Source: an uncultured Phycisphaera sp. (GTDB lineage: Bacteria > Planctomycetota > Phycisphaerae > Phycisphaerales > SM1A02). Taken from it: a DNA stretch of 6,397 nucleotides. Numbering within the stretch: the first letter of the stretch is position 1; each line of letters starts with the position of its first letter. Below, piece after piece: positions 1 to 5,030 of the stretch. The translations under genes and the position numbers were made by a program. Under the pieces are notes generated by a model, which made no database searches, was not told the DNA's origin, and saw nothing but the letters and a program-made list of their open reading frames with translations. The stretch is taken from NCBI GenBank assembly GCA_937911845.1, contig CALDQF010000324.1, forward strand, positions 1 to 6,397, in the 5' to 3' direction.

Positions 1-293
1 CCGGTGGCGTCACGAATGACCAAGAAGGCCAACTTGCCCATCTCGCGGTGTTGAACACACCGTCCGGCAACCAAAACTTGAGGTCTCGGATCATCAATGG
101 ACTCTTCCGCGTCTTCGGCCGCCCGCCAAGCATCGTCGGCGGCCTCATCAAACATGGCCCGAGCTTCTGCAAGGGGGATCAATCCATCGGTCCGCTGACC
201 GTACCCATCAATCTCAAATTCGTCACGCCAGCGGCGCAGCTTGTCGAGACGGGCTTTGAAGAGTTCATCTGGCTTTGGGGCTGCTTCAGACAT
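1..293 (-). CDS. lysS: Lysyl-tRNA synthetase, class II (N-terminal part; gene runs off the left edge)
   Basis: The reverse strand reads open from an ATG at 293 to the window edge, giving 97 residues. LysS charges tRNA-Lys in the cytoplasm, using ATP and releasing AMP and diphosphate. Seen here: an Arg/Lys-rich N-terminal helix (residues about 12-22, ending KLRRWR), then an acidic helical linker, then VAGRCVQHREMGKLAFLVIRD (about 75-95, quoted in part). The GR...R.MGKL.F..RD pattern is the first strands of the OB-fold anticodon-binding domain of class II LysS. The catalytic domain lies outside the window. The start is the ATG just ahead of this helix. No Shine-Dalgarno sits at normal spacing; a GGAGG on this strand (309-313) is 15 nt upstream, and an in-frame GTG at 326 is a weaker alternative. 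The gene is divergent from the phosphofructokinase gene, 46 bp apart. Other OB-fold synthetases (AspRS, AsnRS) are possible, but the GKL.F motif favours LysS. Confidence 0.85.
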   Translation of the reverse strand, partial: MSEAAPKPDELFKARLDKLRRWRDEFEIDGYGQRTDGLIPLAEARAMFDEAADDAWRAAEDAEESIDDPRPQVLVAGRCVQHREMGKLAFLVIRDAT

Positions 294-306
294 CGTGGCG
301 GATGGT

Positions 307-335
307 AGCCTCCCGGGCGCATTCACTCGGAGGTT
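307..335 (+). promoter_or_regulatory. Shine-Dalgarno of the first phosphofructokinase gene, with a possible sequestering hairpin
   Basis: GGAGG at 329-333 lies 6 nt before the ATG at 340 and fixes that start over an ATG-like codon 33 codons upstream in the same open frame. In the plus-strand RNA, CCUCC at 309-313 can pair with this GGAGG. Flanking G308-U334 and A307-U335 extend the stem to 7 bp with a 15-nt loop. The ribosome site is seen directly; the regulatory role of the hairpin is inference. No convincing -35/-10 pair is visible in the 46-bp gap. Confidence 0.55.
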
Positions 336-339
336 TCAG

Positions 340-1437
340 ATGGGTCGACAAAGAATTGGAGTTCTCACCGGTGGAGGCGATTGTCCAGGGCTGAACGCCG
401 TGATCCGGGCAGTGGTCAAGACCGCCACCCTTGGTCATGGAGTTGAAACCGTTGGCATTTTGGACGGCTACCAAGGGTTGGTGGAAGATCGGGTAGTCCC
501 CCTCGACCGAGATTCGGTCTCCGGCATTCTTGATCAGGGAGGCACGATTCTCGGGACGAACAACCGGGCCGCTCCAGCGCGATATCCCGACGGCATCGAT
601 GCCGATGGAAACCCCCGCATTGTTGATGCCACCGAACGGTGCCTGGCCACAGCCCAAAGGCATGGACTCGATGCGTTGGTCGTCATTGGAGGCGATGGCA
701 CCATGAGTTGCTCGGCCCCCATTGCCCAGGCTGGATTGCCCGTCATTGGTGTCCCCAAGACCATCGACAACGACCTTGTGGGGACCGATCTCACCTTTGG
801 GTTCACCACCGCCGCCAGCACCGCCACCGAATCGCTGGACCGCCTGCACACCACGGCCGAGAGCCACCACCGCGTCATTGTGTGTGAATTGATGGGAAGA
901 AACGCCGGCTGGCTGACGCTCGAATCCGGAGTGGCGTCCGGCGCCGATGTGATCTTGCTCCCAGAACTCCCTTTCCAGCCCGAAGTGGTTTGCGACTTCG
1001 TGCAATCCAGGCGAGCTGGTGGTCGAGGCTTTTCCATCGTGGCGTGCGCGGAAGGGGCGAGAATCGCAGGTCAAGATGCCGTGGTGGCCCGACGAGTGCA
1101 AGGATCACCCGACCCGATTCGACTGGGTGGGATCGGTGCCTTGGTTGCAGATTTGGTCGAACGGGAAACGGGAATTGAAACCCGGACCACCGTACTTGGC
1201 CATGTGCAACGGGGCGGCGCACCGGTCGCGGCGGACCGAGTTCTCGCGACCCAGTTCGGTCATGCGGCCGTCGAATTCCTCCTCCAAGGCGCAAAGAACC
1301 AAGTCGTGGTGCTCCGGAATGGAACGATTGAGCACATCGACCTGATGGAAGTCACGGGCAAGCAGAGACTGGTTCCGACCGATCACCCGCTCATCCGAGC
1401 GGCCCAATCGATTGGAACGTGCTTCGGGGTGCGTTGA
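340..1437 (+). CDS. pfkA: 6-phosphofructokinase, Gly/Lys type (predicted ATP-dependent)
   Basis: This 365-residue cytoplasmic enzyme should phosphorylate fructose 6-phosphate to fructose 1,6-bisphosphate, the committed step of glycolysis. Motifs in order: GGGDCPGLN (11-19, nucleotide/phosphate loop), LGTNNR (71-76), GGDGT (117-121), PKTIDND (139-145, catalytic Asp143), MGRNAGW (185-191, sugar-phosphate binding), AEGA (238-241) and LGHVQRGG (286-293). Two positions set the donor. E. coli Gly104 is Gly120 here, which leaves room for ATP; E. coli Gly124 is Lys140 here. Gly plus Lys is the combination of actinobacterial-type (group III) ATP enzymes such as that of Streptomyces, whereas diphosphate enzymes have Asp plus Lys. 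Length is normal for the short family (about 320-365). The start is set by GGAGG at 329-333. The gene is divergent from lysS and convergent with a second phosphofructokinase 15 bp downstream. The family call is secure; donor use is a prediction. Confidence 0.95.
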   Translation: MGRQRIGVLTGGGDCPGLNAVIRAVVKTATLGHGVETVGILDGYQGLVEDRVVPLDRDSVSGILDQGGTILGTNNRAAPARYPDGIDADGNPRIVDATERCLATAQRHGLDALVVIGGDGTMSCSAPIAQAGLPVIGVPKTIDNDLVGTDLTFGFTTAASTATESLDRLHTTAESHHRVIVCELMGRNAGWLTLESGVASGADVILLPELPFQPEVVCDFVQSRRAGGRGFSIVACAEGARIAGQDAVVARRVQGSPDPIRLGGIGALVADLVERETGIETRTTVLGHVQRGGAPVAADRVLATQFGHAAVEFLLQGAKNQVVVLRNGTIEHIDLMEVTGKQRLVPTDHPLIRAAQSIGTCFGVR

Positions 1438-1452
1438 ACTCGAACTGAGAAT

Positions 1453-2724
1453 TCAGACCTGGAGCGTCAATGGCGGCCGCTCGGATCCAACCAACGGTTC
1501 AAATCGGTTTCGGAATGCCGCCACATCCATCCCCGCCAAGTCGGCGTATCGCTTGATGATCTCGTCGGACGCAAAGTCATCCTTGCGCAGACGAATCATG
1601 TACCGACGGGCGATGGCGTAGGTCGTGGAATCCACATCCACGCGCCGCACCCTCATGCGGCCGGTTTTGGCATCCAACATATCCAGCAGGGCAAGGGGGA
1701 CGAACCGGCCGCCCTGCATGGTCACCAATGCCCCACCTCCACCGTCAAGCAGGTACTTGGCGGCGGCATAGCCGAGGTCGCGCGTGTATTCCGCATCGAA
1801 CGGGATGGGATCGATGCAACGCAATTCGTAGCCGATGTCCTTGGACACAAAGGTGATGTCATGTCCGAGTTCGGCCAGACGACCGCGAACGGCGCTCCGC
1901 AACCCTTCGCCCACATTGATTTCAGCGATACGCATGTGGCCGTGATCATCAAGTTCCACCTTGCCCAACCCCTGCAAATCGCGCTCATCGAGGTCCAAGA
2001 CCACACCCTCAGCAACCACGGCTACGCCGTCATTTCGTCCTTCGGCGATTCGTTTCAGGACGGATCCCACGATGGTGTCCACCAACTGGTCCAGTCGGAA
2101 AGGACGTTGGTCAAACTCTTCTGGGATCAGCGTCAAGGTCGCCCCGGCGGCTTTGCCGATGCCCAAAGCCAGATGGCCGGCACTTCGGCCCATGGCGATG
2201 GCGATGTACCAACGACCTGTGGTACGGGCATCGGTCATCAAACTTTGAATGATCTCGACGCCGTGGTGGCGGGCTGTTTGATAGCCAAACGTGCAGATCT
2301 CGGGTGGAAGATCGAGATCGTTGTCGATGGTTTTGGGAACGTGAGCCACACGGATGCTTCCACCGGCCGTTTGTTGCACCTTCACCGCGCTGAAGGAAGT
2401 GTCGTCTCCACCAATGGTGATCAGTTTGTCGATGCCCTTGGCTTTCAGCGTGTCAACAACGCGTTGCAAATCCTCGGGGTCCTTGGTGGGGTTGGCTCGG
2501 CTGGTCCCCAGCACGGAACCACCGCGGAAGTGCAGGCGACTGACGTCGGCAATATCCATGGGCTCCAAGCCATCGATATCACCCTTCATCACCCGGGAGA
2601 AGCCGTCTCGAATGCCGTACACCTCTGTCCCCGCCAAGCGGGCCCGGATCACTGCCGCGGCAATGACACCATTGATCCCAGGGGCAGGACCACCACCAAC
2701 AACAATCGCAAGAGCTCCAGACAC
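1453..2724 (-). CDS. pfp: Diphosphate--fructose-6-phosphate 1-phosphotransferase (PPi-dependent phosphofructokinase)
   Basis: The 423-residue product should catalyse the reversible transfer of phosphate between PPi and fructose 6-phosphate, so it can serve glycolysis and gluconeogenesis. Motifs: VVGGGPAPGIN (8-18), GTSR (73-76), GGDDT (105-109), PKTIDND (130-136, catalytic Asp134), MGRSAG (178-183) and AEG (238-240). Instead of the usual LGH.QRGG strand there is KDIGYELRC (295-303), followed by DPIPFDAEYTRDLGY (305-319). This is typical of the longer bacterial PPi enzymes, including those of methanotrophs, some of which also act on sedoheptulose phosphates. Asp108 (E. coli Gly104 position) with Lys131 (Gly124 position) is the diphosphate signature. 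The start is a GTG directly before the first strand, with AAAGGCGG 6 nt upstream. The frame stays open 63 codons further, but that stretch has no family similarity and would run into the divergent glycosyltransferase gene. It is not a recent duplicate of the neighbouring kinase, from which it differs throughout. Confidence 0.93.
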   Translation of the reverse strand: MSGALAIVVGGGPAPGINGVIAAAVIRARLAGTEVYGIRDGFSRVMKGDIDGLEPMDIADVSRLHFRGGSVLGTSRANPTKDPEDLQRVVDTLKAKGIDKLITIGGDDTSFSAVKVQQTAGGSIRVAHVPKTIDNDLDLPPEICTFGYQTARHHGVEIIQSLMTDARTTGRWYIAIAMGRSAGHLALGIGKAAGATLTLIPEEFDQRPFRLDQLVDTIVGSVLKRIAEGRNDGVAVVAEGVVLDLDERDLQGLGKVELDDHGHMRIAEINVGEGLRSAVRGRLAELGHDITFVSKDIGYELRCIDPIPFDAEYTRDLGYAAAKYLLDGGGGALVTMQGGRFVPLALLDMLDAKTGRMRVRRVDVDSTTYAIARRYMIRLRKDDFASDEIIKRYADLAGMDVAAFRNRFEPLVGSERPPLTLQV

Positions 2725-2860
2725 GGGAAACCGCCTTTCGAATTCGGGGCAACAGTCTACCGCGGGTGCGGTGAGGGCCCAAAGTCTCGAAGGCAGAACG
2801 TGGAATCTTCTTTGAAATGTCGCAAGGCGATCCCTTTGCGTCGTAGTCTGCCGGGAAGAA
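2725..2860. promoter_or_regulatory. Divergent intergenic region between the PPi-phosphofructokinase and the glycosyltransferase
   Basis: This 136-bp gap is the longest non-coding stretch and must hold promoters or leaders for both flanking genes. Visible structure: the palindrome CGAATTCG (2739-2746) and a perfect hairpin ACCGC-GGGT-GCGGT (2759-2772). Toward the minus-strand gene there is a weak pair TTTGGG (2783-2778) and TAGACT (2759-2754) with an 18-bp spacer; the -10-like box touches the hairpin. Toward the plus-strand gene TTGAAA (2812-2817) resembles a -35 box, but only a poor match, TTTGCG (2835-2840), sits at 17 bp. The promoter calls are weak; that a divergent regulatory region exists here is inferred from gene layout. 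Confidence 0.35.
2731..2738 (-). promoter_or_regulatory. Shine-Dalgarno that decides the GTG start of the PPi-phosphofructokinase
   Basis: On the minus strand AAAGGCGG ends 6 nt before the GTG at 2724. It is the only good ribosome site near the beginning of the conserved domain and argues against the longer reading from 2913. Directly upstream is the 8-bp palindrome CGAATTCG (2739-2746). Confidence 0.6.
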
Positions 2861-2878
2861 ATGGTCGGCGTGCTTCCC
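2853..2878 (+). promoter_or_regulatory. Ribosome site of the glycosyltransferase gene inside a possible start-codon hairpin
   Basis: GGGAAG at 2853-2858 is the only Shine-Dalgarno-like run near the start. It is only 2 nt from the ATG at 2861 and 11 nt from the in-frame GTG at 2870, so the exact start is uncertain. CTTCCC at 2873-2878 is its exact reverse complement. The RNA can therefore form a 6-bp stem with a 14-nt loop holding both candidate start codons. The pairing is seen in the sequence; any role in translation control is inference. Confidence 0.35.
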
Positions 2879-3829
2879 CAATCCCTATCGCATGTGGCGA
2901 TCCTCGCTCCCAACTGGCTGGGAGACGTGGCAATGGCTCTCCCGAGTCTGCAGACCCTTGTGCTGGCCAGACCCGAAACAACGTTTCACGTGATGGGGCG
3001 TCCTCCTTTCGGAGAGGTCGTCAATCTCCTCAGTACCCCCCGATTGATGCACCATGAATGTGCCCACAACAATTCGCAACGCCGCCAACTCTTGCGAAGC
3101 ATCAATCCCGAAGCGGTCATCATCTTCACCGGGAGTTTTCGCAGTGCTTGGATTGCCCGAGGACTCGGTCACATTCGAATTGGCACCCGCAGCGAGGGGC
3201 GTGGGTGGTTGTTGACCCACGCCATTCGGCGAGGCTCCAGCCGTCCCCGCCCCACCTCTGAGCTCTACGCCGACCTGGTGGAAGTCGCCGTTGGTGAGCG
3301 TCCCGGGCCTCCCCAAACGTTGATCTCTGAAACCCCCAAACTGACCCGCTCGGGCATTGTGTTGGTCCCAGGAGCGAGCCGAAGAAACAAGAGGTGGCCA
3401 GAGTCACGTTTCATCTCGTTGGGACAAAAGCTCCAAGCCACTGGTCATGCCATCACACTCCTGGGGGCGCCCGATGAGCAGAACCGCCTCCTCGACATGT
3501 CCAAACACATTCTCCAGTCTCAGGTGATCTGTGAAGCCGGGCTCAACCCTGCCCTGTCGTCCATACAGCACGCGGCCGTGGTGGTTGGCAATGACACCGG
3601 CCCTCGTCATCTGGCCACACTTTTTGGGACCCCGTGTGTGACCCTCTTTGGGCCAACCGATGTTCGATGGACGCCACACACCACAAACGAACACACTTTG
3701 GAAGCCCAACCCTTTGCCCCGAAGGAACTGGTCGCCGATGACCAACCCGCAGCATTCGCCATGGAACGCATCCCAGTCGGGGATGTGCTTTTCTCCGTGC
3801 AAAATATTCTGAATCAATCGCAGCGTTAA
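2861..3829 (+). CDS. waaF: GT9-family glycosyltransferase, probable LPS heptosyltransferase II
   Basis: This 322-residue protein fits glycosyltransferase family 9, whose members add ADP-heptose to the inner core of lipopolysaccharide on the cytoplasmic face of the inner membrane. N-terminal Rossmann half: ILAPNWLGDVAMALP (14-28), with the Gly-Asp (21-22) that carries the proposed catalytic Asp. C-terminal half: VLVPGASRRNKRWP (167-180), VVGNDTGPRHLA (241-252, ADP-sugar site) and VTLFGPTDVRWTP (260-272). PNWLGD, NKRWP and LFGPTD..WT are closer to WaaF than to WaaC. It is slightly shorter than E. coli WaaF (about 348). An Arg (249) stands where most family members have Met or Leu in the GP-[ML]-H motif. 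The start is the ATG at 2861; GTG at 2870 or 2894 is possible. The gene stands alone rather than in an LPS cluster, and its stop overlaps that of the next gene. The acceptor sugar cannot be told from sequence. Confidence 0.85.
   Translation: MVGVLPQSLSHVAILAPNWLGDVAMALPSLQTLVLARPETTFHVMGRPPFGEVVNLLSTPRLMHHECAHNNSQRRQLLRSINPEAVIIFTGSFRSAWIARGLGHIRIGTRSEGRGWLLTHAIRRGSSRPRPTSELYADLVEVAVGERPGPPQTLISETPKLTRSGIVLVPGASRRNKRWPESRFISLGQKLQATGHAITLLGAPDEQNRLLDMSKHILQSQVICEAGLNPALSSIQHAAVVVGNDTGPRHLATLFGTPCVTLFGPTDVRWTPHTTNEHTLEAQPFAPKELVADDQPAAFAMERIPVGDVLFSVQNILNQSQR
3826..3829. other. Overlapping convergent stop codons (shared TTAA)
   Basis: The palindrome TTAA supplies TAA to the glycosyltransferase on the plus strand (3827-3829) and TAA to the sigma-like membrane protein on the minus strand (3828-3826). 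The two genes therefore end inside each other with no spacer. No hairpin terminator is visible around it, so transcripts probably run into the opposite gene. Confidence 0.85.
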
Positions 3830-5013
3830 CGCAGTTGCAATGGCACCTTGGCCACCGCCGAACGACGCGCTTGTTCGGCCCATTGCTGAACCAACCGCTG
3901 CGCTGCGACGAAATCAAGCACGGCGGCCTCGCCCACCACTCGTCCGTCCGCGGCCATTGGCGGTAGTCGCAAGACTTGGAACGCACCCCCCGCCCGATCA
4001 ACCAGTGAAGCCATGGCTTCCGGTGCATCTTCGGCATCGACACGCAACAAATGGGTAATCCCAAACGACGCCAACGCGTCTCGGGGCGCGATGGGTTCAA
4101 GCATGCTCTCCGCCATCAATTCCGCGGGAACTCGGCAGAAGAACGCGGCCACCGCTTCGCCCTCTCGAGGAGACTGCTCAGGACGGGGTTGCATCGCAAC
4201 TGGGCGTTGGGGTCGGGGATACGCCTGCAATCCCGGGGGCGGCCAAGTTTCCGACGTTTGGGCCGAAGCAGTGGCCGACCGATTAAACCAAGAGGATCCA
4301 GGTCGCGGGGCAACAAACCAAACCATCGACAGCAGCAACAACAGCAAACACCCAACAATCACAACTTGTCGGATCGGCTTCGCCATCTGACGGCGGGGTT
4401 CGGGCAAACCTGGGGGGCCCAGCAGCACGGGACGTGCCGCCATGCCACTGGGGTCGAACCGTGGGGGTTCCGGGATTTCACCCCGGTGCTGAAGCGCGGC
4501 TCGATCAGCCCACATGCCGTCCACCAGATCGCGGAGGTCAGCATCAGCATCGAGATCACGCGAAAGACGGACTCGGTCGGCTTCTTCGAGACGAGATTCC
4601 ACCCATCCCAAAAGTTGACCGAGTTGTCCACGACCTACCCCCGGGTCGTCCTCACCAAGCAAGCCCAAACGGGCTCGCCAACGCAACGCACGGACGTCGT
4701 GCAAGGTGGTGTTCAACGCCCCCGCAATGACGGTGTCTTCCAAATCGCCCAGATCGCAAAGCACCAAAGCAGCGCGCTCTCGTGGGGCCAAACGGTGCAC
4801 CGGCAAGGCCGCATCTGGTGAGGCCCCCGGGAGTGAATCCACCAAAGCCGCAAACGCGGCGGCTGATTCTTCCGCTTCAGAGGCCGAGAGAGCCGCGCGA
4901 AGTCCCCCGTCCAAGCGAGCATCAGCATGCCGTGGATCGAGAGCAAGGGCGCACTCCCACAGCTTCGACTGAAGTCGGTTGAGTCGCGGTCCGGATGAGC
5001 GCTGGCGTACCAT
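3826..5013 (-). CDS. Single-pass membrane protein with sigma-70 region 4-like HTH and anti-sigma-like segment
   Basis: I do not recognise a named gene. The 395-residue product divides as follows. Residues 1-70 are helical and Ala-rich, possibly a degenerate sigma region 2. Residues about 75-119 (from LAPRERAALVL to RARLGLL) look like sigma-70 region 4, with the usual L.PRER start and a final Arg-rich helix. Residues about 129-174 (GWVESRLEEADRVRLSRDL and on) resemble the helical anti-sigma domain of zf-HC2/RskA type but lack zinc-binding Cys/His. Then a Pro-rich linker, a basic KPIR, a transmembrane helix at about 217-235 with six Leu in a row, a Pro-rich stalk and a C-terminal domain of about 108 residues with no known motif. 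Positive residues before the helix put the N-terminus in the cytoplasm. The start is the ATG at 5013; an in-frame GTG at 5019 is equally open and neither has a normal Shine-Dalgarno. It is divergent from purB, with 10 bp between starts. Inference: a membrane-tethered transcription regulator or a fused sigma/anti-sigma relic. Confidence 0.7.
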   Translation of the reverse strand: MVRQRSSGPRLNRLQSKLWECALALDPRHADARLDGGLRAALSASEAEESAAAFAALVDSLPGASPDAALPVHRLAPRERAALVLCDLGDLEDTVIAGALNTTLHDVRALRWRARLGLLGEDDPGVGRGQLGQLLGWVESRLEEADRVRLSRDLDADADLRDLVDGMWADRAALQHRGEIPEPPRFDPSGMAARPVLLGPPGLPEPRRQMAKPIRQVVIVGCLLLLLLSMVWFVAPRPGSSWFNRSATASAQTSETWPPPGLQAYPRPQRPVAMQPRPEQSPREGEAVAAFFCRVPAELMAESMLEPIAPRDALASFGITHLLRVDAEDAPEAMASLVDRAGGAFQVLRLPPMAADGRVVGEAAVLDFVAAQRLVQQWAEQARRSAVAKVPLQLR

Positions 5014-5030
5014 CAGCACAACGATGGTAC
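5007..5030. repeat. Perfect inverted repeat holding both divergent start codons
   Basis: GTACCATC (5007-5014) and GATGGTAC (5023-5030) are exact reverse complements, 8 bp each, separated by 8 nt. The right arm contains the ATG of purB (5024-5026). The left arm contains the ATG of the divergent sigma-like gene (5013-5011). Both genes thus begin ATG GTA C. The dyad could be an operator covering both starts, or simply two similar leaderless-type starts facing each other. The geometry is directly visible; function is not. Confidence 0.6.

Noticed and set aside
48..308. An 86-codon plus-strand open frame at the left edge
   Set aside because: It is opposite the clear LysS reading frame and has no coding features of its own.
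241..339. A 33-residue N-terminal extension of the first phosphofructokinase
   Set aside because: It runs across the lysS start and has no family similarity; GGAGG plus ATG at 340 directly precedes the conserved GVLTGGGDCPG strand.
286..1101. A 271-codon open frame on the minus strand
   Set aside because: It is antisense to the ATP-type phosphofructokinase, has a His/Gly-rich composition without recognisable motifs, and would also overlap the start of lysS.
1438..1452. Possible bidirectional terminator between the two phosphofructokinases
   Set aside because: Only a 4-bp CTGA/TCAG match is present, with no GC-rich stem and no T-run.
2725..2913. A 63-residue N-terminal extension of the PPi-phosphofructokinase
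   Set aside because: The stretch has no similarity to the family, overlaps the glycosyltransferase start, and a GTG with a well-spaced AAAGGCGG begins right at the conserved domain.
1861..3057. A 398-codon open frame on the plus strand
   Set aside because: It lies opposite the PPi-phosphofructokinase and crosses into the glycosyltransferase in another frame. Its translation has no motif, while both overlapped genes have full family signatures; it is a shadow of GC-rich coding sequence.
4324..4352. CAG/CAA-rich run resembling a simple trinucleotide repeat
   Set aside because: It is the complement of TTG/CTG leucine codons encoding the six-leucine core of the transmembrane helix, so it is explained by protein sequence.
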